A stretch of 15,821 nt of DNA. Source: an uncultured Collinsella sp. Its GTDB lineage: Bacteria > Actinomycetota > Coriobacteriia > Coriobacteriales > Coriobacteriaceae. The notes beneath the pieces were generated by a model. That model did no database searches. It saw nothing but the letters and a program-made list of their open reading frames with translations, and was not told the DNA's origin. Positions 6,257-12,820 of the stretch are shown piece after piece. The stretch is taken from contig CABUZI010000033.1 in the NCBI GenBank assembly GCA_902496005.1, positions 1-15,821 on the forward strand, given 5' to 3'. A program made the translations under genes and the position numbers. How positions within the stretch are numbered: the first letter of the stretch is position 1; every line of letters starts with the position of its first letter.

Positions 6257-7195
6257 ATGCGAAACATGGATCACATAGAATTGCATCGCGGAGGACGCGA
6301 GGAAGCGTTTCCCGAGACCGCCGAAGACTGGCCCTATATTGCCGAACGTGCAGAATTCGCTCGCTATCCGGGCAATTCCGTCCCCTGGCACTGGCATTCC
6401 GAAGTTGAGCTTTTCTACATGGAGCAGGGAGCGATTGACTATCGAACGCGCGCGGCTCATGAGCACGTGCGCTTTGAGGAAGGGTCCGCCGGCTTTATCA
6501 ACGGCGGCGTTTTGCACAGCACGCTGCAATCGCCCAATTCGGCGCCAGCCATTCAAATGCTGCATATCTTTCAGCCGTCGATGCTCGGCGATCCCGCGGG
6601 ACGCCTTCAAAAGCGCTATATCAATCCTTTGCTGCAATGTCGAGGCGTCGATGTGCTCAAATGGTCGCCCACCAACCCCGACGATACGCCCTTTATCGAT
6701 TTGCTAAAGAGTTCCTTTAACCACGACCTTCAACGGCCGCAGAACGAGATGGCGCTTCGGAATAGCTTGTCAGAGCTCTGGATTCAGATTTACGCCAAGG
6801 CCGAACCGCTCTTTTCCTCCGACAACGCCTCTTGGATGACCAACCGCGACGTACAGTTCAAGGCAATCCTGGACTATATCCGCGCAAACTATGCAGCCGC
6901 TATAGATGTGCCCCAGATGGCATCTGCAGCCGGCGTAAGCGAAAGAGAGTGTTACCGCATTATCGAAGCTTGCGCAGGAACGACCCCGGCGGCATATCTG
7001 CGCGCATACCGCGTAAACCGTGCTTGCGAACTTTTGGCACACACCACGCGAACGGTCCAGACAATCGCGCGCCAATGCGGCTTTGCGACAGCAAGCCATC
7101 TTGGCCAGGTATTTAAAGAACAAATGGGATGCACTCCTTCGAGCTATCGAGCAGCGAGGCAGAATCTCGATAGTACCAGGCAGAAATCCCGCTAG
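6257..7195 (+). CDS. AraC-family transcriptional regulator with N-terminal cupin domain
   Basis: This is a 312-residue one-component regulator. The N-terminal half is a cupin-type effector domain, shown by VPWHWHSEVELFYMEQG (about 42-58), where H45/H47 sit in the ligand pocket, and by the FINGGVLHS strand. The C-terminal AraC DNA-binding domain (about 200-300) has two helix-turn-helix units: DVPQMASAAGVSERECYRII and TVQTIARQCGFATASHLGQVF, ending in GCTPSSYR. Architecture and length are usual for AraC regulators of sugar uptake or host-glycan genes. The inducer is unknown. There is no ribosome site; a -10 box lies six bases upstream, suggesting a leaderless start. ATG at 6266 is an alternative start. 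The HAD phosphatase gene follows after 56 bp on the same strand, so the two may be co-transcribed. Confidence 0.92.
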   Translation: MRNMDHIELHRGGREEAFPETAEDWPYIAERAEFARYPGNSVPWHWHSEVELFYMEQGAIDYRTRAAHEHVRFEEGSAGFINGGVLHSTLQSPNSAPAIQMLHIFQPSMLGDPAGRLQKRYINPLLQCRGVDVLKWSPTNPDDTPFIDLLKSSFNHDLQRPQNEMALRNSLSELWIQIYAKAEPLFSSDNASWMTNRDVQFKAILDYIRANYAAAIDVPQMASAAGVSERECYRIIEACAGTTPAAYLRAYRVNRACELLAHTTRTVQTIARQCGFATASHLGQVFKEQMGCTPSSYRAARQNLDSTRQKSR

Positions 7196-7251
7196 CCCTT
7201 CTTCTGTCACTGCATCAAACTTGCAGGCAAACAACAGAGAGGAGCAATCAT

Positions 7252-7875
7252 ATGAAGCACTTTGACCATATCGTATTTGACATTGATGGGACATTGGCAG
7301 ATACAGAAGAAAGCGTTCTATCATCGCTTGTCCAGATTGTCCAAGAAGAGACCGGCAAAACGCTCCCCCGACACGAGCTTGAATTTGCCCTCGGCATACC
7401 CGGCAAGGATGCCCTTGATAAACTTGGAATCTACTCGCAGGCAACGTTGGATCGCTGGTGCCAAGTTGCCGCCAGCTTTAAAAGCACCATCAGCGTGTTT
7501 CCAGGTTTGCTTGAAGTCATCGCAACACTCGCCGATAGCGGCTGCAAACTTGGCATCGTCTCCTCACGTGCGCGCGACGAATACGCAAAAGAAATTGCAC
7601 CCCTTGGTTTCGATAAGTATTTTGAGCACATCATCCTTGTCGAAGACACGACCGAGCACAAGCCTTCGCCCGCACCCATGCTCGAATATCTCCGACGTAC
7701 GGGCGCGAATCCTGGCAACGTCGTCTACGTTGGCGACACCGTCTACGACGAACAATGCGCAACTTCGGCAGGGGTCAGTTTTGCCAGAGCGGCATGGGGA
7801 TCACACCAAGACATCCCAAATGCCACCTACAACCTCAAAACCCCCAACGACCTACTAACCCTAACAACCAAATAA
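7252..7875 (+). CDS. HAD-superfamily hydrolase, phosphoglycolate phosphatase/PpaX-like
   Basis: This is a 207-residue cytosolic phosphatase of HAD subfamily IA. Motif I is FDIDGTLADT with nucleophile D10 and acid/base D12. The cap is alpha-helical (about 16-80). Motif II is IVSSR (S104/S105), motif III is HKPSPAP with K137, and motif IV is VYVGDTVYDEQCA (D162, D166). It fits enzymes acting on small sugar phosphates, phosphoglycolate or pyrophosphate, and the sequence alone does not settle the substrate. The start is supported by AGAGAGGAG seven bases upstream. It lies downstream of the AraC gene and converges on the aldolase gene, with a giant palindrome between. Codon use is noticeably less GC-rich than in galK or fba, like the AraC gene before it. 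Confidence 0.92.
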   Translation: MKHFDHIVFDIDGTLADTEESVLSSLVQIVQEETGKTLPRHELEFALGIPGKDALDKLGIYSQATLDRWCQVAASFKSTISVFPGLLEVIATLADSGCKLGIVSSRARDEYAKEIAPLGFDKYFEHIILVEDTTEHKPSPAPMLEYLRRTGANPGNVVYVGDTVYDEQCATSAGVSFARAAWGSHQDIPNATYNLKTPNDLLTLTTK

Positions 7876-7924
7876 CCCCCGCGCCCCACCCTTTCAGCCC
7901 CAACACCACAAGGGCGATTGAGCA

Positions 7925-8075
7925 GGACGGTTTGGGCGGGTCCCGTACTTAGTTTCCAAAATCATTCCGCAGCGCGAAGGCCCCCGTTGTCAACGCTTCG
8001 AAGAAGCGAGACAACGGGGGCCTTCATGCGCGAGGACGTTTTGGAAACTAAGTACGGGACCCGCCCAAACCGTCC
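7925..8075. repeat. 151-bp nested palindrome between convergent genes
   Basis: The outer arms 7925-7961 and 8039-8075 are exact reverse complements over 37 bp. Inside, 7976-7991 and 8010-8025 are exact complements over 16 bp (GAAGGCCCCCGTTGTC), and the centre holds a CGCTTC/GAAGCG mini-hairpin. The few unpaired bases form internal loops, so RNA from either strand would fold into one very long stem. It lies 49 bp after the HAD stop and 24 bp from the aldolase stop, so the inner stem may terminate both convergent transcripts, although neither side has a T-run. A 37-bp perfect arm exceeds what termination needs, which suggests a mobile or repeat origin for the outer part. Confidence 0.85.
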
Positions 8076-8099
8076 GGTGGGATCAGAGTACCCTTGCTG

Positions 8100-8957
8100 T
8101 TACTCTGCTTTGCCCACAGAGTTGAGGTTGGTCATGCGGATCTTAACCAGCTCGGTGATCTCACGCATACCCTCCTTGGCCGGCTTCTTGGGATCGAAGC
8201 AGGCGGGATTCTCGGCCATGTAGGCCATGAAGCCCTTGGTGTAGGCCTGACGCAGCTCGGTGGCGTAGTTGACCTTGCAGATGCCGTTCTTCACAGCCTC
8301 GGCAACCTGCTCATCGGGCACACCGGAGGTGCCGTGCAGAACCAGCGGCACGTCGACGGCGTCGCGGATGGCCTTGACCACGGACTGCTCGATGTGCGGA
8401 TCGCTCGTGTACACACCGTGGCTGGTGCCAACGCCAATAGCGAGAGAGGTGCAGCCGGTGCGCTCGACGAACTCCTTGGCCTCGGCCGGATCGGTGTAGG
8501 GGCTCTCGCCCTCAACCGCGGGACCGTCGTCCTCCTTGCCGCCAACCTTACCGAGCTCGGCCTCGACGGGCACGCCCATGGCGCAGCCAGCGTCGGCGAC
8601 GGACTTGGTCAGGGCGATGTTGTCCTCGAAGGACTCGTGCGAGCCGTCGATCATGACAGAGGTGTAGCCCGTGCGGAAAGCCTGCATGCAGCGGTCATAG
8701 CCATCGCCGTGATCGAGGTGCAGAGCGACGGGCACGGAAGCGCGCTCGGCGGCAGCCTTGACCATGCCGTAGAAGTAGTCCAGACCAGCGGTCTTGATGG
8801 TGCCCGGGGTGGTCTGCATGATGACGGGGGACTTGGTCTCCTCGGCAGCGGCCAGAACGGCCATAACAAACTCGAGGTTCTCGACGTTGAACGCGCCAAC
8901 GGCGTAATGACCGGCCTGAGCGTCCTTGAGCATCTTTTCGGTGGTAACAAGTGCCAT
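8100..8957 (-). CDS. fba: Class II fructose-bisphosphate aldolase (FbaA/GatY family)
   Basis: This zinc-dependent aldolase reversibly splits fructose-1,6-bisphosphate into glyceraldehyde-3-phosphate and dihydroxyacetone phosphate in glycolysis. The 285 residues show HLDHGDGYDRC with catalytic D82 and zinc ligand H83, SVMIDGSHESFEDN, VEAELGKVGG, IGVGTSHGVY (zinc ligand H180), LVLHGTSGV (zinc ligand H208) and KVNYATELR (substrate loop). Length and motifs fit the GatY/KbaY/FbaA branch. Tagatose-bisphosphate aldolase cannot be excluded, but no other tagatose genes are present. The start at 8957 is supported by GGGAGAGGAG upstream; a longer frame to 9098 has no ribosome site. The gene is divergent from a DeoR-family regulator. 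A CGCCCG/CGGGCG stem (8978-8983, 8995-9000) lies just upstream of the ribosome site in the leader. Confidence 0.93.
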   Translation of the reverse strand: MALVTTEKMLKDAQAGHYAVGAFNVENLEFVMAVLAAAEETKSPVIMQTTPGTIKTAGLDYFYGMVKAAAERASVPVALHLDHGDGYDRCMQAFRTGYTSVMIDGSHESFEDNIALTKSVADAGCAMGVPVEAELGKVGGKEDDGPAVEGESPYTDPAEAKEFVERTGCTSLAIGVGTSHGVYTSDPHIEQSVVKAIRDAVDVPLVLHGTSGVPDEQVAEAVKNGICKVNYATELRQAYTKGFMAYMAENPACFDPKKPAKEGMREITELVKIRMTNLNSVGKAE

Positions 8958-9291
8958 GAGCGTTTGCTCCTCTCCCTCGCCCGCATCTGGACATCGGGCG
9001 TAGTTGTTCACAAGGCGTTTTACCTTGCGTTTTGCTGCGCTCATTGTATGAAATTCAGCGGCTTTACACGCGCGAGATATTAAGCCCATGCAGGTCAATA
9101 CAGTCGTTTTTGAAAAGTAAACGGAAGGAATTTGAGCCGAGTGGACATGTTCGATATTGAATTTTGGGCGTTCAGCGTCTTTCTTTTATAGAAAAGATAA
9201 GTAATCGAAAGGTGTTTTCTTACTCAAAAAGAAAATGAACGAAAATAGAGTCAACACAATTCCTGCAAATTTAGCCGAGAATGGAGCAAGC
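8958..9291. promoter_or_regulatory. Divergent fba / DeoR-regulator control region
   Basis: For the regulator, TTGGGC (9164-9169) and TATAGA (9187-9192) are 17 bp apart. The dyad TCTTTT/AAAAGA (9182-9187, 9192-9197) covers this -10 box, a plausible autoregulatory operator. On the fba side there is a leader hairpin (8978-9000), a small CAAGG/CCTTG stem (9011-9027), and a possible minus-strand -10 near 9045-9055 with no clear -35. A GCAGGTCA octamer sits at 9090-9097. Confidence 0.45.
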
Positions 9292-10095
9292 ATGGCCCAA
9301 GCCACCAACCGCGCTTTTGCCGACGAACGCCGTACCGCCATTATGGAAATGCTCGATCATAATGCCTCGGTGCAGGTAGCAGAAATCGCCCAGACCTTTG
9401 GCGTGTCCTCCGTCACCGCCCGCGCCGACCTGGACGCGCTCGCCGAAGCAGGCAAGCTGCGCCGCACGCACGGCGGTGCCGTATCACTCCACAAACGTCT
9501 GACCGTCTCCACGCAGGATCGCCGCATCAATGTCAACGTCGCCGCCAAGCAGGCCATCGCGCAAAGCGCCATCGAGCTCGTCAATGACGGCGACACGCTG
9601 CTCGTCGACTCGGGCACCACGGCGCTCGAGTTCGTCCGGCTCCTCGATCAGCGCGACGGTATCACCGTCATCACGGCCGACATTACCATTGCCGATTACA
9701 TCGACGAGAGTATGCCCTCGGTTGATGTCGTCATGCTGGGCGGGGCGCTGCGCAAAGGCCATCGTTATCTGTACGGACCGCTCACTATGCAGGCGCTTCA
9801 AACGGTTCACGCCGACCTTGCCGTCATGTGCCCTGGCGCTTTTGTACCCGGCTGCGGCTTTACCACCGACTTTCCGCAGATGGCCGAGACCAAAGCGGCT
9901 ATGATCGCCGCAGCCCGTCAAAGCGTCGTCCTCATGGACGCCAGCAAGGTTAACGGACGCGGCATGTACCGCTTTGCCGAGCTGGCAGATGTCGACACCA
10001 TCGTGATGGACCGTGACCCCGATCATGCCGTTGCCACCTCAATCGCCGAGATCGTCGACGACGCCCGCCCAAATCTCCTCATCGCCGGCGCTTAA
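9292..10095 (+). CDS. DeoR/GlpR-family transcriptional regulator
   Basis: This is a 267-residue regulator that usually represses sugar-catabolic genes and responds to a phosphorylated sugar. The N-terminal winged helix is clear: ERRTAIMEMLDHNASVQVAEIA, FGVSSVTARADLDALAEAGKL and the wing RRTHGGAV (57-64). The C-terminal DeoRC sensor has LLVDSGTTALEF (103-114), the VVMLGGALRKGHRYLYGP segment, and LMDASKV with K219. ATG 9292 has GGAG five bases upstream and gives a normal N-terminus; an in-frame ATG at 9235 adds 19 residues but lacks a ribosome site. It is divergent from the class II aldolase, so fba is its likeliest target and an early glycolytic sugar phosphate its likeliest effector. Both points are inference from position. 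A hairpin follows the stop. Confidence 0.92.
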   Translation: MAQATNRAFADERRTAIMEMLDHNASVQVAEIAQTFGVSSVTARADLDALAEAGKLRRTHGGAVSLHKRLTVSTQDRRINVNVAAKQAIAQSAIELVNDGDTLLVDSGTTALEFVRLLDQRDGITVITADITIADYIDESMPSVDVVMLGGALRKGHRYLYGPLTMQALQTVHADLAVMCPGAFVPGCGFTTDFPQMAETKAAMIAAARQSVVLMDASKVNGRGMYRFAELADVDTIVMDRDPDHAVATSIAEIVDDARPNLLIAGA

Positions 10096-10097
10096 AC

Positions 10098-10137
10098 AAA
10101 AACCACCACAAAGGTGCCTGTCCCCTTTGTGGTGGTT
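10098..10137 (-). terminator. Terminator hairpin of the flavodiiron gene, built on a CCTGTCCC-loop repeat
   Basis: Arms 10101-10114 (AACCACCACAAAGG) and 10124-10137 pair perfectly over 14 bp around a 9-nt loop. Read on the minus strand it is followed by TTTTT (complement of 10098-10102), so it is a good intrinsic terminator for the minus-strand flavodiiron gene, whose stop is at 10161. It also lies just after the DeoR stop. The loop region shares the octamer CCTGTCCC with the hairpin at 1316-1350. Confidence 0.8.
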
Positions 10138-10160
10138 GAGCATCAAAAGTAAACGTGTCG

Positions 10161-11321
10161 CTACTTGGACAGCTCGTCGGCGAGAACCTCGATCTGAGCG
10201 CGCGAGGCGTCGTTGAGCGAACCCAGCACGGTCACCTTGTTCTGCGCCAGGGTGATGTCCTTCATGCCCTCGAGCTCCTTGGTCATAACCTTGGCGGCAG
10301 TGGGCGCCCAGGAGCCGGCCTCGACGAGCGCCACCGTACGGTTCTGATAGGCGTGCTCGGCAAGCGTATGGATAAAGGTACTCACGAACGGGAAGATCTC
10401 GCCCTGATAGGTAATGGAGGCAAGCACCAGGCGGTCGTAGCGGAACGCATCCTCAACCGCCTCGGCCATATCGTCGCGAGCTAGGTCAAAGACGGAAACC
10501 TTCTGGCCGCGGGCCTCGAGCGCAGATGCGAGCTCTTCAACGGCAGCCTTCAGATGCCCATACACACTCGCATAGGCAATCGTGATGCCCTCGTCCTCGG
10601 GCTGATAGCTCGACCAGGTGTTGTAGGTGTCGAGGTAATAGCCCAGATTCTCGGTAAGAACAGGACCATGGAGCGGACAGATGATCTGGATATCCAGATC
10701 GGCGGCCTTCTTGAGCACGGTCTGCACGAATTTGTCGAACTTGCCCACGATGCCAAAGTAGTAACGGCGCGCTTCGCAAGCCCAGCCCTCGGGATCCTCG
10801 ATGTCGTTGGCGCCAAACTTGCCAAAGCCGTCGGCGCTAAAGAGCACCTTGTCGGTGGACTCGTAGGAGAAAAGCACCTCGGGCCAGTGCACGTTGGGGG
10901 CGCCGACAAACGTCAGGCTGTGACCGCCCAGATCGAGCACGTCGCCATCTTTGACGACCATCTTACGCTCGGGGAAGTCGGTGCCAAAGTAGTTGACCAT
11001 CATGCGGAAAGCACCCATGCTGGCCACAATCTGCGCCTGGGGATAGCGCTCCATAAAGGCGGCGATACCGGCGGAGTGATCGGGCTCCATATGATGGACA
11101 ACCAGGTAGTCGGGCGTGCGGCCATCGAGCACGGTCTCGAGGTTACCGAGCCACTCGTCGACAAAGCCAGCGTCGACCGAATCGGCGACAGCGATTTTAT
11201 CGCCCAAGATAACGTAGCTGTTATATGCCATACCGTTCTCGGACACGTCGTACTGGCCCTCGAACAGGTCAATGTCGTGATCGTTGACGCCAATGTAGCG
11301 GATATCCTTGGTGATCTCCAT
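10161..11321 (-). CDS. Flavodiiron protein (FprA/ROO type, A-type flavoprotein)
   Basis: This cytosolic enzyme reduces O2 to water and/or NO to N2O in anaerobes, using electrons from rubredoxin or a similar donor. Residues 1-245 are the metallo-beta-lactamase-like diiron domain. All expected ligands are visible: HHMEPDHSAG (H77, E79, D81), PNVHWPE (H145), FSADGFGKFG (D164) and CPLHGPV (H218). Residues 247-386 are a flavodoxin domain with FMN-contact segments ASVYGHLKAA, SITYQGEIFPF and EAGSWAPTA. There is no C-terminal rubredoxin or flavin-reductase extension, so this is the simple class A form. ATG 11321 has a full AGGAGG nine bases upstream, which rules out the longer frame to 11384. It lies downstream of the LacI gene on the same strand, 129 bp away, and appears to have its own promoter. 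Confidence 0.95.
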   Translation of the reverse strand: MEITKDIRYIGVNDHDIDLFEGQYDVSENGMAYNSYVILGDKIAVADSVDAGFVDEWLGNLETVLDGRTPDYLVVHHMEPDHSAGIAAFMERYPQAQIVASMGAFRMMVNYFGTDFPERKMVVKDGDVLDLGGHSLTFVGAPNVHWPEVLFSYESTDKVLFSADGFGKFGANDIEDPEGWACEARRYYFGIVGKFDKFVQTVLKKAADLDIQIICPLHGPVLTENLGYYLDTYNTWSSYQPEDEGITIAYASVYGHLKAAVEELASALEARGQKVSVFDLARDDMAEAVEDAFRYDRLVLASITYQGEIFPFVSTFIHTLAEHAYQNRTVALVEAGSWAPTAAKVMTKELEGMKDITLAQNKVTVLGSLNDASRAQIEVLADELSK

Positions 11322-11337
11322 CAGGCAAAGCCTCCTA

Positions 11338-11390
11338 GATAGACAAAAGAACCCGTCTATCATAACACTCGCCTTCATAGCCACGGCTAT
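11338..11390 (-). promoter_or_regulatory. Flavodiiron promoter region with two dyads
   Basis: A minus-strand -10-like TATGAT (11359-11364) overlaps one arm of the perfect dyad GATAGAC-N10-GTCTATC (11338-11344, 11355-11361). About 17 bp further upstream, where a -35 would fall, is a second perfect dyad ATAGCC-AC-GGCTAT (11377-11390). The -35 match itself is weak, as expected for an activator- or repressor-dependent promoter. Confidence 0.45.
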
Positions 11391-11419
11391 CTGTCAGCAT
11401 CCTTATCGATTGCTATTGA

Positions 11420-11435
11420 GGCGGAATATACCGCC
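11420..11435 (-). terminator. Weak hairpin after the LacI-type gene
   Basis: GGCGG (11420-11424) pairs with CCGCC (11431-11435) around a 6-nt AT-rich loop, 15 bases past the stop on the minus strand. The stem is only 5 bp and no T-run follows, so read-through into the flavodiiron gene is possible. Confidence 0.3.
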
Positions 11436-11450
11436 GTTGACCTGCAAAAA

Positions 11451-12482
11451 CTATACGCGATGAGCTGCCGTGGTATGTCGAACGATGAGCTGGCCGGGAA
11501 TACGAATAGCAACGGTTTTGCCCGCCGTACCTGCCTCGGGAACCGCATGCTCGAATACCTCGCGCCCGCGCTGATGCAAATCGAATCTAACGGTCGTGAG
11601 CTCGTTATGCGCGACAAAGTCGTCGAGCGAGTCATCGACGCCCACCACGCTCACGTCCTCGGGCACGCGCAGACCGCTATCGCGCAGCGCTGCAATCGCG
11701 CCATTTGCCATCTGGTCGTTTGCCGCATAGATCGCCGTCATGGTGCGGTCGTTCTCGGCCAGATATCTGCCGGCCTCGTAACCGCTGTTGGCAGACCAGT
11801 CGCCCTCGAGCGGCTCTGCCGGCTCGATGTGTTTACGCTCGAGTGCATCCTGCCAACCGGCGCGACGAAATTGCTCGTCGACCGAGAACGACGGGCCACC
11901 GATATAGCGAATCTGCTCGTGTCCCAGCTCAAACAGGTGATCCATAAGCAATAGCGAGCAGCCGTAATGGTCGGAATCGACCGTGGTCACGCGCGGATGC
12001 GCGTACATGGTGACGATAACCGTGCCAATGCCCGGCAGTGGATTGAACGTCTCAAAATCGGGAGCCATACGGCTCATGCCGATAATGATGCCGTCCACGG
12101 GCAGCGCGGCCATACGACGCGTGGCCTCGGCAAGCGAAAACTCCTCGGTCTTGGACATCTCGACCAGCGTGATGGCGCAATTATGCTCGCGAGCAGCGCT
12201 GGCGATCCCGTCGATCATTGAGAGGTTGCCAAACTTGGTGACATCGTTGACGCACAGACCGACCGAATGGTAACGGCCGTCGCGCAGCGAGCGACCGGCA
12301 TAACTCGGACGAAATCCGAGCTCTTGCATAGCGGCCTGCACGCGCTGGCGCGTCTGCTCGTTGACGTTAGGAAGGCCGTTGGCAACGCGCGAAACCGTCT
12401 GCTGCGAAACACCGGCAGCGCGGGCAACGTCGGCCATGGAAACCGGGCGCGTACCTGTATCGTTGGAAGGGCGCCTTGCCAC
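11451..12482 (-). CDS. LacI/GalR-family transcriptional regulator, probable regulator of galKT
   Basis: This is a 343-residue repressor-type protein. The N-terminal helix-turn-helix MADVARAAGVSQQTVSRVANG (16-36) and the hinge AGRSLRDGR are textbook LacI family. Residues about 72-335 form the periplasmic-binding-like effector domain, with VDGIIIGMSR, YIGGPSFSVDEQFRRAGW, AIYAANDQMANGAIAAL and VSVVGVDDSLDDF. The start is GTG at 12482, which has AAGGTGA just upstream; an ATG sixteen codons in (12437) has no ribosome site, and the longer frame to 12551 lacks support. It is divergent from galK-galT, and three copies of a 13-bp motif lie between the two genes. Control of the galactose operon, with galactose or a derivative as inducer, is the natural inference. 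Feedback on its own gene is also likely. Confidence 0.92.
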   Translation of the reverse strand: MARRPSNDTGTRPVSMADVARAAGVSQQTVSRVANGLPNVNEQTRQRVQAAMQELGFRPSYAGRSLRDGRYHSVGLCVNDVTKFGNLSMIDGIASAAREHNCAITLVEMSKTEEFSLAEATRRMAALPVDGIIIGMSRMAPDFETFNPLPGIGTVIVTMYAHPRVTTVDSDHYGCSLLLMDHLFELGHEQIRYIGGPSFSVDEQFRRAGWQDALERKHIEPAEPLEGDWSANSGYEAGRYLAENDRTMTAIYAANDQMANGAIAALRDSGLRVPEDVSVVGVDDSLDDFVAHNELTTVRFDLHQRGREVFEHAVPEAGTAGKTVAIRIPGQLIVRHTTAAHRV

Positions 12483-12820
12483 AAAATCACCTTCGCTCTC
12501 GCAAGATCTGAATAGCGTGAATGTCGGCCCGAGCGGAAGCACGCCCCGCACCGAGGCCCGCTATCGTCGGACGCATGTTAACGTACTCTACTTTTTCTAT
12601 CAGCGGTTCTTTTGCTCCATATGTCCATACGGCTACACCGTTCACGGCCGAAAATCTACCGATTACCAGATTCTCAGAAATAGATATGCGTTGTGTTATG
12701 AGTACGTTAACATACCTATTAACGTGCAGCGCTGCGACCGTTTGGTTTGTGGTGCTCAAAATTGTTAACGTACTCATAATGACACGGACCAATCTCTCCC
12801 GCGTCAAGGAAAGGACCCAT
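12483..12820. promoter_or_regulatory. LacI-galK divergent control region with three operator copies
   Basis: The exact 13-mer TGTTAACGTACTC occurs at 12576-12588 (+), 12700-12712 (-) and 12763-12775 (+). The extended form ATGTTAACGTACTCAT is an imperfect palindrome centred on CG, as in LacI-family operators. The third copy abuts a -10-like CATAAT (12775-12780), about 40 bp before the galK start, so a bound repressor would block RNA polymerase. Spacings of 63 and 187 bp between copies would allow looping. A further half-site TTAACGT (12719-12725) and a perfect GCAGCGCTGC palindrome (12726-12735) lie between copies 2 and 3. Confidence 0.8.

Noticed and set aside
9147..9191. 14-codon hydrophobic frame upstream of the DeoR gene, considered as a leader peptide
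   Set aside because: It overlaps the predicted promoter itself and has no properly spaced ribosome site.
12521..12820. Upstream extension of the galK frame by 100 codons
   Set aside because: It crosses the operator region and has no homology to galactokinase; ATG 12821 has a strong ribosome site.
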